From: Cryptomeria japonica
Taxonomy: Eukaryota > Streptophyta > Pinopsida > Cupressales > Cupressaceae
DNA length: 64,000 bases
Direction of reading: 5' to 3'
NCBI RefSeq assembly: GCF_030272615.1
Contig: NC_081415.1
Location: forward strand, 260,522,425-260,586,424
The notes under the pieces are model-generated. The model was not told the DNA's origin and made no database searches. It saw nothing but the letters and a program-made list of their open reading frames with translations. Within the stretch, counting starts at the first letter, position 1. Each line of letters opens with the position of its first letter. Position numbers and translations under genes: made by a program. This document shows, in pieces, positions 37,064 through 52,743 of this stretch.

Positions 37064-38779
37064 ATTTTTAGAAATACCTGCCTCAAAGATGGTTCTTTGG
37101 GTACCATCTGCTAAATTCTTTCTTGTTTCCAATGTTATTTTTTTGGCATTTGAGTGTCTTCCTGGAGAAGTGTGTTGTGCTCCCACATCACCAAGCCTAC
37201 TTCTGGTGTTTCTAGTCAGCATATTGTTTACTAGGTTATTGTTATTCTTTTTCTTTTGCTTGTTCTTTCTTTTATCCTCTGCAACTTCTTCGTCCCCCTA
37301 CTTTGATTCATTCTTCTCCGGTGCCTTTTTTATGTCCTCTTCATCTCCCCATTTTAGATCTTGTTCCTTCGAATAAGCCAACTTTCCCTTTGTTGGGGTG
37401 GTTAATGAGATTTCCGATAGCCCTTGGCCCAAAATGGTATCAGGTTGGGCTTCTTGGAGCTAGTCTATTTCTTTATCTTGGTCTTGAGATTTTGAGACAA
37501 GGTTGAAGTTATCTCCTTCCTCTTTATTATCTATGGGATGTTTATCTATTTTCTCTACCTCTGTCTTGTCCTCTTTCTGATCCTCTTGCTAAGTGTTGTC
37601 TTTTTCTTTGTGTACAACACCCTGTTCCAACATCTGAATCTTTGGTTCATTACCCACTTCACTAGTGATTTCTTCCTCCACCCGTACTATCTGGGACTTT
37701 TTCTCCTGATTAGGGTCATTGGAATCCCGAACTTTTACTGGCTTGTCCATGTTTTTCCAAACCTTAGTTTGGGTATGGGGTTTATCCTCTTTAGATGGAC
37801 ATTTTTTAGCCTAGTGTCCAACTTTTTTATAATGATAACAGGCTAAGGGGATTGTTTCATAAACAATGTTCTGCTTCCACTTCCCCAGTTTTGATTCTAT
37901 CTCTATTTCCTCTAGCAAGTTCGTGTCAGGTCCAACTCCAACACAGATCCTTGCATAGATCAACCTTCTTCTAGAAGCCATGATTTGATCAATGACGATT
38001 AGCTCCCCAAAGGTACTGGCAATTCCTGCAAAAACATCTTCCTCCCAGAATTCCATTGGGAGCCCAAGGAGTTTGACCCACACCGGGACATGGGCCAAAA
38101 AATTCTTTCCTTTCGCTACATTAGGGTACCACTTCTAGATGTACATGATGTTTTTGCCTATTGCCCAAGACCCACTACATAGAATGTTTCTTCTATCCTC
38201 ATCACAAGAAAAGGAGAAGGATAGATAGCCTTTGTTCATTGCTACCACATCAACCTGACCTTTCAGGTTCCACTTTCTTTTGACAAATCCATGAACTATT
38301 TCTATGTTAGGTCTAGATCCAAAGAAATAACCAATCAAAGTGTTTTACATTCTAGTGATGTTTTGATCAATGATTTGGTCAGGAACAATGATAGAAAACT
38401 TGCCCTAAGACACATTCGAGGAGTTTTTAACAGGAGGCAATGAGGACTTACCTTTGGGCTTGACCCCAAACAAGGAGGACCACTTACATGTCTGTCCATT
38501 GGGTCCCCCTTTAGGGTCTATTGACAAAAGAACCTTTTCTAGATGATCTTTACCTTCCACCGTGTTCTTTGAAACACAAGTCATTTGCTGTCCTTGGGCT
38601 CCTTCCGAGTTGCAGTCTTCTATTTTTGAAGTTTGAACCTGCCCTTTCCCGCTCTCTAGTGCTAACTGCTCTTCACATGGTGTTGTTCCTCCTCCCAGCT
38701 CCCCCAAGTTCACGGGATCATCGGGATCCTTACCATCTAAACCTTCTCCTTCTGCAGGAATCTCTGAATCATCTGCCAC
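37064..38779 (-). pseudogene. LINE ORF1: gag-like RNA-binding protein
   Basis: One frame from MADDSEIPAEGEG (38779) to just before ORF2, broken by about eight stops. The N-terminal third is acidic and Gly/Pro-rich. The middle (38338-37811) has the DUF4283-like pattern of plant LINE ORF1 (GYLSFSFSCDEDRRNIL, then VPVWVKLLGLPMEFW), followed by a zinc-knuckle-like CYHYKKVGH-x-AKKC in which the second Cys is Tyr and a stop lies at x. The C-terminal third is Lys/Glu-rich. This protein normally coats LINE RNA. Frame and order relative to ORF2 are clear. Confidence 0.8.
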
Positions 38780-38847
38780 ATGCTATCCCGATGCCGATCC
38801 ATAATTCCCTCTCGAATTTGAATCCTGGAACCACCTGCCTTCCATTG

Positions 38848-38861
38848 TTGGTAAGCATCAT
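38848..38861. repeat. LINE target-site duplication, right copy
   Basis: TTGGTAAGCATCAT, identical to 30848-30861. The array sequence after it continues the unit cut at 30861. Confidence 0.9.
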
Positions 38862-39287
38862 GTTTTTGTTAAATGTTTAGTTTTAATTTCTATATAATTT
38901 GATATTTTTCAGTGATAAATTGTTAATTTTCTTTTAATAAATTTTGAAACCATTTTGTAAGTTTCCATCTAGATTCTAATTTTATGTCCCCTTAAGCCAT
39001 GTCTAGGATTTAGTTCAGTCCCCTTCCTTGCCACATGTCCCAATTATGTAGATAGATTCCCTTATAGTTTGTCTTGTCCTAATTAGTTCAAATGATCCCC
39101 TTTTAAGCCACATGTCCTATTTAGTTTGATCCCCTTAAGACACATGTCCCAATTTTACACCCATCCCCTTAAGCCTCATGTCCTAGCAATTAGATAATTT
39201 CCCCTTAAGACATGTCCTAGTTAACTTAAATTCACCCCCCTATTTCCTATTTATAATATATATCTAATTATCTTTTGTCAAGTTTTA

Positions 39288-39372
39288 GGTTTATCTTAGT
39301 TTTTTGTTGTTGGTGGCATGTGAAACGAGTTCAACGAATCTCTAAAATTAAATGAAGAATTCCAATGAATTG
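39288..39372 (+). repeat. Exon-like module, copy 2
   Basis: Same segment as at 30763, preceded by 'agttttag' and followed by GTAAGCATCA. Differs from copy 1 by a few substitutions. Confidence 0.6.
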
Positions 39373-39959
39373 GTAAGCATCATTTTTTTGTTAAATGTTT
39401 AGTTTTAATTTCTATATTTGATGTTTTTAAATGATAAATTGTTAAATTGCTTTTAATAAATTTCAACTATTTTGTACACTTACATGATCTAGATTCTATT
39501 TTTATGTCCCCTTAAGCCATTTCCTATTTAGTTCGATACCCTTCCTTGCCACATCTCCCAATTAGGTAGATAGATCCCCTTACAATTTTCTTTGCCCTAG
39601 AATTAGTTCAAATCATCCCCTTTTAAAAGCCACATGTCCTATTTAGTTCAATTCCCTTAAGCCTCACATGTCCTAATTAGTTAATTCCCCCTTAAGCCAT
39701 GTCCTATTTAGTTAGATCCCCTTCCTTGACACATGTCCCCTTAAGCCATCTCCTATTTTCAAATGCATTCCCCTTTTAAAGCCACATATCCTATTTATTT
39801 TGATCCCCTTTCTTGCCACATGTCCCAATAAGGTCTGTATCCCCTTAAGCCTCATGTCCTAATCAGTTAATTTCCCCTTTTAAAGCCATGTATGTCCTAC
39901 TTAAGTTTTCACCCCCTAGTTCCTATATATATATATATTAAATAGTGCATGGTAAAAAT

Positions 39960-40195
39960 TTTAATGTGACTGGCGACGCTGGCATGACATGCCCTCCAGC
40001 TCCATGTGAAACACTTTTGACCCAAAGCATGAACTAGTGAGGCCACAATAGGGGGACCTAATCCCAACACTTAACTTATTCAAACCTGCGAGCACAATGG
40101 CCCAGTGAAGACACAAGGCCTATGAGCACAATGGCCCAACAGGGGTTTGAACCTTGGTGGCCACTTCACCAACGAAGTGTTTTAACCGCGACACT
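39960..40195 (-). mobile_element. SINE-like insertion, copy 1
   Basis: On the minus strand 'cggttaaaacactt' lies about 35 bases before GGTTCAAACCC, a good RNA polymerase III box B, as in tRNA-derived SINEs. Box A is degenerate ('tgtcgcggttaaaac'). The unit ends near 'cagtcacatt'. It is duplicated at 40925-41145 together with the surrounding array. Element ends and target duplication were not resolved. Confidence 0.45.
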
Positions 40196-40272
40196 ACATG
40201 TCCTAGTTAACTTAAATTCACCCCCCTATTTCCTATTTATAATATATATCTAATTATCTTTTGTGAAGTTGT

Positions 40273-40357
40273 AGGTTTATCTTAGTTTTTTGTTGTTGGT
40301 GGCATGTGAAACGAGTTCATGAATCTCTAGAATTAAATGAAGATTTCCAATGAATTG
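40273..40357 (+). repeat. Exon-like module, copy 3
   Basis: Preceded by 'gaagttgtag' and followed by GTAGGC. Nearly identical to copy 2. Confidence 0.6.
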
Positions 40358-40924
40358 GTAGGCATCATTTTTTTGTTAAATGTTTAGTTTTAATTTCTAT
40401 ATTTGATGTTTTTAAATGATAAATTGTTAAATTGCTTTTAATAAATTTCAACTATTTTGTACACTTCCATGATCTAGATTCTATTTTTATGTCCCCTTAA
40501 GCCATTTCCTATTTAGTTCGATACCCTTCCTTGCCACATCTCTCAATTAGGTAGATAGATCCCCTTACAGTTTGCCTTGTCCTAGAATTAGTTCAAATCA
40601 TCCCCTTTTAAAAGCCACATGTCCTATTTAGTTCGATTCCCTTAAGCCTCACATATCCTAATTAGTTAATTCCCCCTTAAGCCATGTCCTATTTAGTTTG
40701 ATCCCCTTCCTTGACACATGTCCCCTTAAGCCATCTCCTATTTTCAAATGCATTCCCCTTTTAAAGCCACATATCCTATTTACTTTGATCCCCTTTCTTT
40801 CCACATGTCCCAATAAGGCCTATATCCCCTTAAGCCTCATGTCCTAATAAATTAATTTCCCCTTTTAAAGCCATGTATGTCCTACTTAAGTTTTCACCCC
40901 CTAGTTCCCATATATATTAAATAA

Positions 40925-41145
40925 TCCCTGGTAAAAATTTTAATGTGACTAGCAACGCTAGCATGACATGCCCTCCAACTCCATGTGAAAAACTTTTGAC
41001 CCAAAGCATGAACTAGTGAGGCCACAATAGGGGGACCTAATCCCAACACTTAACTTATTCAAACCTGCGAGCACAATGGCCCAACAGGGGTTTGAACCTT
41101 GGTGGTCGCTTCACCAACAAAGTATTTTAATCACAACACTACATG
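40925..41145 (-). mobile_element. SINE-like insertion, copy 2 (by array duplication)
   Basis: Shares the box B region and flanks with the copy at 39960-40195 but lacks an internal stretch near 'gtgaagacacaaggcc', and has decayed CpG-type positions ('cgacgct' to 'caacgct'). Duplication with the array explains it better than a second insertion. Confidence 0.45.
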
Positions 41146-41184
41146 TCCAAAGGTTGTATATATATATATATATATATAGTTGTT

Positions 41185-42304
<1,120 letters not shown>

Positions 42305-42357
<53 letters not shown>
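42305..42357. repeat. (TA)n microsatellite, 53 bases
   Basis: Uninterrupted dinucleotide run immediately beyond the 3' end of the minus-strand gene. Confidence 0.97.
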
Positions 42358-42358
<1 letters not shown>

Positions 42359-42387
42359 CCCCTAAAATGAAGAGGACAAGCCCTAAA

Positions 42388-44333
<1,946 letters not shown>

Positions 44334-44599
44334 GATGATGTGTATGTAATCTAAGCTCTACATATATACAAATCAAATAAAAATTTAAAAACTAACTTTT
44401 GAAACTAAAAGATGATTAAATTATAAATAATTTTAAAACATGTCCAATCTACATATGTACATACATACAAGCTCTATAAACAAATAAATGATCAAGAAAT
44501 TACATATATATACATACATGTGTACATGAAATCAAGAACATGTTTTTACATATGATCACATAAGAATTTCAAATTTAAAATCTATGAATTTTGTAATTA

Positions 44600-46236
44600 A
44601 TCATTGTAACAGACATGACTTAAGGGGATTGAGGACATGTGGCTTAAGGGGAAGAAGTTACTTTAAATAGGACACACATGTGGCTTAAGGGGATCATTTT
44701 AAATGAATAATTATGACCATCTCCTTAAGACACATGCATGTCCTAATTACATGTGTCTTAAGGGGACATGGTTGTAATTAAATTTGGCATCTGCAAATTT
44801 TGTAATTAATCATTTAAGACACATGACTTAAAGGGATTGGCCTAACTAGGACACATGGCTTAAGGGGATGGGCCTAATTAGGATGTATGTGGCTTAAGGG
44901 GATAGGCCTAATTAGCATGTAATTTTCTTAAGGGGATAGGCCTAATTAGGATGTAATTGGCTTAAGGGGATAGGCCTAAATAGGATGTATGTGGCTTAAG
45001 GGGAAGAAGTTACTTTAAATAGGACACACATGTGGCTTAAGGGGACATGGTTGTAATTAAATTTGGCATCTGCAAATTTTGTAATTAATCATTTAAGACA
45101 CATGACTTAAAGGGATTGGCCTAACTAGGACACATGGCTTAAGGGGATGGGCCTAATTAGGATGTATGTGGCTTAAGGGGATAGGCCTAATTAGCATGTA
45201 ATTTTCTTAAGGAGATAGGCCTAATTAGGATGTAATTGGCTTAAGGGGATAGGCCTAAATAGGATGTATGTGGCTTAAGGGGAAGAAGTTACTTTAAATA
45301 GGACACACATGTGGCTTAAGGGGATCCTTTTAAACAAATAATTATGACCATCCCCTTAAGACACGTGCATGTTGTAATTACATGTGTCTTAAGGGGACAT
45401 GGTCATAATTAATCATTTAAGAAACATGACTTAAATGGATTGGCCTACTTAGGAAATGTGGCTTAAGGGGATAGGCCTAATTAGGATGTGTGTGGCTTAA
45501 GGGGATATGCCTAAGTAGGATGTATTTGGCTTAAGGGGAAGAAACTTTAAATAGGACACACATGTGGCTTAAGGGGTATGGTCGTAATTAGTTAATTTCA
45601 TACTTAGAATAGGAATTTCAAATCTAACATCTACAAATTTTGTAATTAATCATTTAAGACACATGACTTTTAAGGGGATTAGCCTAACTAGGACATGTGG
45701 CTTAAGGGGATCAAACTAGTTCAATAGGACAATTGGCTTAAGGGGATATGCCTAATTAGGATGTATGTGGCTTAAGGGGGAGAAAGTTTAAATAGGACAC
45801 ACATGTGGCTTAAGGGGAAGAAAGTTTAAATAGGAAACACATGTGGCTTAAGGGTAAGAAATTTTAAATAGGACACACATGTGGCTTAAAGGGATCATTT
45901 TAAATAAATAATTACAACCATCCCCCTAAGACACATGCATGTCCTAATTACATGTGTCTTAAGGGGACATGGTCGTAATTAAATTTATTTTGATTGTAAT
46001 TACCTAATTTCATATAGTTAATAGGACCTCTTATGCTATTTAATATATGACATTTAATATATATAGTTAATAGGTCCTAGTATGTTAAAAGGGGTATGGT
46101 CGTAATAGTAGGTTAAGAGGGGTATGGTCGTACAATTAGGACACAATATGAGATCCTACGTGGTCAAGTTGGGTCATAAGGTGTATGTTGTATACACTAA
46201 TGCTAAAAAGGTGGCATTGTGTCCTAAGGGACCATC

Positions 46237-46273
<37 letters not shown>

Positions 46274-46460
46274 GTCCTAAGGGGTTGGACACATGTGTTT
46301 TAACTAGATATGTGTCTTAAGGGGATGCAGGCCTAATTGGGACATGTGGCAAGAAAGGGGATCAAACTATTTAATAGGACATGTGGCTTAAAGGGGGAAT
46401 GAATTTGAAAATAGGACATGGCTTAAGGGGACACACATGTGTTATAATGTACATGCATGA
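44600..46460 (-). repeat. CCCCTTAAG array, segment C (reverse orientation)
   Basis: About forty copies of the same short unit seen at 30.4 and 38.9 kb, now reading as GGCTTAAGGGGAT-AGGCCTAATTAGGA, the reverse complement. There is also a larger duplication: the run from about 44650 to 44990 recurs at about 45005-45300, losing a short piece. Together with segments A and B this makes an inverted arrangement around the minus-strand gene. Past 46080 the unit shifts to 'ttaaaaggggtatggtcg' and 'gtcctaagggg', anticipating the arrays after 53348. Confidence 0.85.
46237..46273. repeat. (TA)n(GT)n microsatellite
   Basis: Short TA run followed by about 13 GT dinucleotides within the array. Confidence 0.9.
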
Positions 46461-46487
46461 CCCCTTAGGACCACATAATATGACCCC

Positions 46488-46786
46488 TATTAGAATATTC
46501 AATCTTTACTTGGCTTAGGTTTATTTGTATTTAGTTTAGGATATTCCTTTGGAATTCCTACATGTAATTTGTCCTCTAGTACATGTGTGAGGATAAGTCA
46601 TTTATTTTATTTTCCTTTAATAAAGAATATTAGATTTCCTCCATAAGAGGATGTGGACACATGGCACACACATTTTATGAATGGTGGCATTCATAGATTT
46701 GGGTGATACTTTGTAACTCTTCTCCTCATCTCTATTTAAGAGATGTCTCCTCTCTCATTTCTTCTTAATGACAATATTGTAAAGAG

Positions 46787-46861
<75 letters not shown>

Positions 46862-47050
46862 AGGCATTGCCTCATTCATAATATTACAAGGGGTTTTTCT
46901 TTGCTTTTCCCCTTTCAAAATTTCTTGTGCCTCCTTCTTCACATTTGGGTGATTGCTCCAAGGTTTTTGCATTTCTCTTGGTAATATTTACTTGATCAAT
47001 AAACTTTCTTGGATTTTATTATTCTTTCATTGCTCTTGTATTTCCTTTCA
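46488..47050 (+). repeat. Copia 2 left LTR
   Basis: Runs from TATTAGAATATT (mutated TG) to CCTTTCA. A TATA-like box (TCTATTTAAG, 46731-46740) is followed by a (CT)n tract at 46789-46856, so the microsatellite probably lies in the transcribed R/U5 part. Confidence 0.93.
46789..46856. repeat. (CT)n microsatellite inside the copia 2 left LTR
   Basis: Pure CT, 68 bases. The equivalent site is CT plus CA in the right LTR and GA (reverse strand) in the copy at 61.9 kb. Confidence 0.97.
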
Positions 47051-47064
47051 TGGTATCAGAGCAG
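47051..47064 (+). promoter_or_regulatory. Copia 2 primer-binding site
   Basis: TGGTATCAGAGCAG directly follows the LTR and is complementary to the 3' end of initiator tRNA-Met. Confidence 0.93.
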
Positions 47065-48617
47065 GTTTCTAATCCTTGTTTCAAGTTGAGATTGATGAAG
47101 GTTGCCATTCTGTGGAGTTCACCTTGTTGGAGACATTCTTGAGAGGAGAAGAAGTTCTTTTTCTAATATTTTCTATTGTGCAGGTTTTGGTTTCAGATTT
47201 TAATTTTTTTTTTCAAACTTGTTAACAAGTTTTCCTGCAAGTTTAATTTTTTTAGATTCTAGTCTTTGGAAGACTTGTCGCCAAAGTTTCTTCTTTCTAT
47301 TTTTTTGTTATTGTCTAGTTTGGAAGGTTTACCGCCAAACTCAACATCCTTAGTCTATTTGGTCGGCTTGCCACCAAAACTATATTATCTATCTTGTTTT
47401 GGAAGGCTTCCCGCCAAAACTGGTTTATCATTGAGTTGCATCTGTGATTTTCTTGTAGGTTTCAACATTTTTCATTTTGCAGTTTTTTTTTCTAGAAGTT
47501 TAATATTTATATTATATTCTTTATTCAATCTTTTCATAGTAACATATTCTACTTCTTGCAGGGTATTGATAAAAAAAAAAAAATCATATTATTATCAATC
47601 TCTTATCTCTGTGTTTATATCTCCGTAGTTTTCGCGTGGCCTGTTTAGCTCAGTTTTCTCTTTTAACTTTGCATGCACTGTTTTAACTTTTTCTCTCTGT
47701 CATTATCATTTCTCGTATTGCAGGTTTAAAATTTCCACTGTTTGATTAGATATTATAACCTTGGATATTCTTTTGGCTATCTTTTTGTCTATGTTTGCCT
47801 GTGTGTCTCCTGTCTTTTTTTGTTACTCTTATCTGCAAGGATAAGTTAAAGTTTGGTGAGAATTTCTAATTTCTTATTGCCTCACTCTCAGCCATGAATC
47901 ATTTTTTTTTATCTGTGCTCTTTGTGTACCTCTGCCAGTGTGCATCATTCTCCTCTAGCACATTTTCTTTGGCTCTTATTTTCTATTATACGTTTTTCTC
48001 CTACCAGCTGTTTGCTATGTTTTATATCAATTGACATAAGTAATCTTTGTAACCATTTTTTTTGCAAATTGAATTCATCACCTATCGTTTTGCCTTTGCT
48101 CCTATTATGATTGCAACAATTTATCTATCCTTGCGTTTTATTAATATTTAAATATCGTGCAAATATCTACCAATTAAATAAAAGTTTAAAAGGTTCTGAA
48201 CTTTCATATTATAAGAAAACTTTATAAGGAGCTTAAGATTCTTTTTATACGATTCAAAAGTTTATAAAGTTTTATATATGTTTCAAAAGTTATATTTAAG
48301 AAGTTTATGAAATTTACATTGAAAAGTTTGAAAAACTTTTATATGTTAAGTATTTAATAAAGTTCTTTTTATATAAAATTGTTTTACTTTATTATTAATA
48401 AAGATTTAGTTTGTTTAATCAAAATTTAAAGTTTTTAAATTTAATTTGTTATTAAAATTTTAAAAATAATGATTCTTGATAAATAAAAATTTAATTTAGT
48501 TATTTGTTATTTGTTAATTGTTATTCTTGAAATTTGGTTTGATTTTAATCAAAGAGATTATTTTTTCGTATTTTAATCAAAAGGGGTATTTTTTTCTAAT
48601 TTTTATTTTTTGCAACT
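47065..48617 (+). other. Copia 2 long untranslated leader
   Basis: About 1.55 kb between primer site and gag, long for a copia element. 47264-47419 contains four copies of a motif like TTGGAAGGCTTGCCGCCAAA, starting near 47265, 47320, 47360 and 47399. The rest is T-rich, then A/T-rich toward the gag start. The frame at 47266-47628 is a by-product of the motif repeats. Confidence 0.7.
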
Positions 48618-51600
48618 ATGTCTACATTAATTCTGGAAATTAAATTAAATAGTTCTAATTATCATTCATGGAAAATGCATATCTCTTTTATTTTTTGTTT
48701 CAAACACCTTTTGGATGTTGCTACTGATAAAACCTTTGAGCCCGCTTCAACTGCTCGTCAAGCCAACCAAGATAGATGGAAGGCTCAAAATGAGGAAGCA
48801 CTTGGTTTAATTGGTATTTCAATGGTTCCTGATTTGTATGTTTTAATTGGAAATTGTACAAAAGCGTATGAAGCTTGGGAAATTTTAAAAACAACTTATG
48901 ATAGCTCAAATGAATCTCGAAAAATTCAGCTTCAAGATCAACTTGAAGATCTAAGGTATACAAATTTTTTAACTATGGGTGAATTCTTATTAAAGTTTGA
49001 TTCTGTTAATAGTCAATTAACTGGTTTAGGAGCTACTCTAGCTGATTTACGTTTGATTCATCTTATTCTTAAAAAATGTCTTCCTTGTCAATTTCAACAA
49101 TTTATTAGGAATATTCATGCTCAACTTGCTATTACTAGTTTAGCTACTCAATTAACTTATGATATTTTTCATAATTTATTACGTCAAGAGGAAGCTAAAT
49201 TAATTCAATTTGGTACTCTTAAAAGTAGTGCACATGCTTTTATGTCTAAAAATCAAAATTATAATAATAATTTTAGATTCAATAATAATAATCATAATCA
49301 TAATCATAATAATAATCATAATAATAATCACAAATCTTCTAATTATAAATCTCATTCTAAATCCTATCATAACAATTCTCATAATAATAATCATAATAAT
49401 TCGTACAATAATCAAAGGAATAATTCTCAAACAAGACCCCATTGCACATACTGTGGGAAAGATGGACATATTACTAATAATTGTTTTAAGAAGCAAAATG
49501 GTAAAAAGCCCATGAACCAAAATAATCAAAATAATCAACAACATAAACCTCATTATAAGAAAGGTAATAATAATGGTAATTCATCTCGTCATGCATTTAC
49601 ATGCACCTATAATGTTTCTCAACCACTTGAGTGGATTATTGATTCTGGTGCAGCTCAGCATATTACTTCTCATAAAGAATGTTTTGAATCTTTGCACCCT
49701 GATACTTCCAATATTCCTGTTCAATTAGCTAATAATCATAGTTGCAAAGTTGAAGCTATTGGTGATGTGAATGTTCCTAATGCGAAATTACATGATTTTC
49801 TTTATGTTCTTGAATTAAAATCAAACTTGATTTCAGTTCCTAAACTTTGTCAAGTTTATAAGATTAACTTTTATAGGGGCATATGTTATATCATTGATCC
49901 AAAAATTAATCATGTTATTGCTACTGCTAAAATGGATAGTGATAACTTATTCAAGTTCTATGAATTTGCTCCTCCAAAGTTTCTTTGCTTACTACTGTTG
50001 ATTTTACTATATGGCATGAAAGAATTGGCCATCTCAATTCTGATTATATTTCGTTGATGCAAAAAGAAAATATAGTTGATGGATTGCCTAGTATTGTTCC
50101 TTCTCAAATTGTTTGCAAAGATTGCATGAGTGGTAAGATGCATAGGGAACCCTTTCCTCATGGTCAATCTTGGAGGGCATATACTAAATTGCATCTAGTT
50201 CATAGTGATCTCTTGGGTCCCATGGAGAATCCCTCCATCCAAGGTTCAAGGTATGCTCTTACCTTTGTTGATGATTTTTCAAGGAGAACATGGATATATT
50301 TCCTTCATAGTAAGGATCAAGTGCTTGATGTGTTTACTGAATTTCATATGTTTGTAGAAAGGCAATCTGGTTCTAAAATTAAGATTCTTTGTACTGACAA
50401 TGGAGGAGAATATGTCAACAATGTATTTAATGCTTATTTGAAATCTTTTGGAATTAAACATGAGCTTACCATTCCTTATACACCACAACAAAATGGTGTG
50501 GCAGAACGGAAGCATAGGACCATTGTTGAAATGGCTAGATGTTTATTGCATGCAAAAAATATGGATTACAAGTTTTGGGCTGAAGCTATGGCTTGTGCAA
50601 CTTATTTAATTAATAGAACACCTATCAAAGCCTTAAAGGATAAAACTCCTGAAGAAGCTTGGTCTGGTAGAAAGCCCAATTTGTAGAATTTAAGAGTTTT
50701 TGGTTCCACTGCTTATGTTCACAAACCTAAAGAGAAAAGAAAAAAATTAGATGCTAAATCTTCTCCTTTTATTTTTGTTGGTTATGATGAAAACACTAAA
50801 GGTTATAGAGTTTACAATCCTATTACTAACAAGGTAAAAGTTACAAGAGATGTTTGTATTGTAGGAAAAGGCATTCATGATTGTTCTAAAGTGGAGGATG
50901 ATGAACTTAAAGTTGTGCTTGTGGAGGACCAACATCCTTCTCTTAACCCTACTCCTAATGCATCTCTTTCTATTCCTTCTAGTGATAGTGATGATGATAA
51001 TAATAACTCTACTCCTCATGACTCTTCTTCTAGTGATGAATCCATTACTTCTAAAAGAAGACCTAAATGGTTAAAATCTTTAATTCAAGATAGTGATGAA
51101 TACTTAGCTAGAATGGATAGACTTCAAGCTAGAAGAGTTAATTATTGTAATTATGCTTTAATGACTACTATTATGAATTCAAATGATCCTAAAACATTTG
51201 ATCAAGCTAAAAATCAACCACATTGGCAAAAAGCAATGAAGGAAGAATATGATACTTTAATTTCTAACCAAACTTGGGATTTAGTTCCCTTGCCTCATGG
51301 TAAAATCTTGTTTCTTGCAAGTGGCTTTATAAAACCAAATTGAATGCTAATAATCAAGTTAGTAAATTTAAAGCTAGATTAGTTGCTAGAGGTTTCTCTC
51401 AAATTGAAGGGTTAGATTATATTGAAAGTTTTGCTCCTGTTGCTAAAATGCCTACAATTAAACTTGTGCTTGCTTTAGCTTCTAGAATGTATTGGCCTAT
51501 TCACCAAATGGATGTTAAAAGTGCTTTTCTTAATGGTGATTTACATGAGGAAATTTATATGTCTCAACCTCCTGGTTTTATTAAAGAAGGTAATGCACAC

Positions 51601-52743
51601 TTAGTTTGTAAATTAAAGAAATCAATTTATGGATTAAAGCAATCTCCTAGGGAGTGGTACTAAAAGATTAATGCATTCTTTCTTTCTCAGGGCTTTATTA
51701 GAAGTAAAAATGATCCTAACTTGTATATTAAACATATTGAAGATGATATTATCATTATTATCTTGTATGTAGATGATTTGATTCTTACTTCAAGTTCCAA
51801 TACTTTGATTTCGGATAATAAGTTTCAACTTCATCAAAAATTTCAAATGACTAATTTAGGTCTTTTACATTATTTCTTAGGAATGCAAATTTGGCAAACC
51901 TCTAAAGGAATTTTCTTATGTCAAAGTAAATATGCTCAAGATCTCATAGATAAGTTTATCATGAATGATGCTCACCATGTTTCGATTCCTATTGAATTAA
52001 GCACTAAGTTAATGCTTGATATGCAAACTCCTCTTGTTGATCCTACTTTGTATAGACAATTAGTTGGAAGTTTGAATTATTTAACTCTTACTAGGCCAGA
52101 TATTGCTTATAGTCTTGGCTTGGTTTCAAGATTCATGTCTAAACCTCAACAAACACACTTTAAAGTTTCTAAGAGAATTTTAAGATATATTAAAGGAACT
52201 ATTAATGTAGGTTTGTTTTATGATGCAAATTCTGATTTTACTTTAAAAGGTTTTACTGATTCCGATCTAGGTGGAGATCCCAATGATGGGAAATCTACTT
52301 GTGGTTATTGTTTTTTAGTTGGTTCAGGAGCAATTTCTTGGAACAGTAAAAAGCAACAATGTACCTCTCTTGGATCCACTGAAGCTGAGTACAAAGGATG
52401 CACTAATGCTTCCAAAGAAGTCTTGTGGCTTAGAAGACTACTTGAAGATTTGGGTCTACCTCAACACGAACCAACTCAATTGTATTGTGACAACCAAAGT
52501 GACATTTCCTTGGCTAAAAATCTAGTTTTCCATGCAAGGACAAAACACATTTCTCTCCAACACCACTTTATTAGAGAACAAATTGAAAACAATCAAGTTT
52601 CACTCCTCTATTGCAAGGGGGAAGACCAAGTTGCAGATATTTTGACCAAGCCACTTTGTAAAGAAAAGTTCCAATTTCATTGTAAAAATCTTGGCTTGCA
52701 ACCCATTGAAGGGTTTGATGTAAAGTGCCCAAGTAAAGCTTAA
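48618..52743 (+). pseudogene. Copia 2 gag-pol polyprotein, inactivated
   Basis: Gag starts MSTLILEIKLNSSNYHSW (48618). An Asn/His-rich stretch encoded by AAT and CAT repeats (49255-49430) precedes the zinc knuckle CTYCGKDGHITNNC and the protease WIIDSGAAQHITS. A frameshift near 49980 leads into the pre-integrase (HERIGHLNSDY), then integrase with LVHSDLLGP, CTDNGGEY and GVAERKHRTI. A stop lies at 50684. Reverse transcriptase has HQMDVKSAFLNG and LYVDDLIL, with a frameshift near 51310 and a stop at 51661. RNase H has DSDLGGDPNDGKST and STEAEYKG, with KHISLQHHFIRE and ADILTKPL at the end. Integrase and reverse transcriptase catalytic residues are present, so only a few lesions inactivate it. 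The poly-Asn/His linker before the zinc knuckle is unusual. Confidence 0.93.

Larger units (their letters stand above)
30862..38847 (-). mobile_element. Near full-length plant L1-type LINE with three ORFs
   Basis: 7986 bases on the minus strand between 14-base target duplications. Order from its 5' end (right): short leader, ORF1 (gag-like), ORF2 (endonuclease, reverse transcriptase, zf-RVT, RNase H), ORF3 (globular plus coiled coil), 3' UTR. The 3' end reads ACCTATTTTTACTTAATCAAAAT with no long poly(A) and matches the end of the fragment at 10.5-11.4 kb. It interrupts the repeat array of the giant transposon. Decay is moderate: most stops lie in otherwise continuous frames. Confidence 0.9.
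38862..41184 (+). repeat. CCCCTTAAG array, segment B, in 0.5-1 kb higher-order units
   Basis: The short unit (CCCCTTAAGCCACATGTCC with 'taattagtt' or 'ctatttagtt' spacers) is grouped into larger units, each starting with an exon-like module (39288, 40273, 41188). With the LINE removed, unit lengths are about 525, 985 and 914 bases. The second and third units are near-duplicates, including an embedded SINE-like sequence, so the array grew by segmental tandem duplication. Confidence 0.85.
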
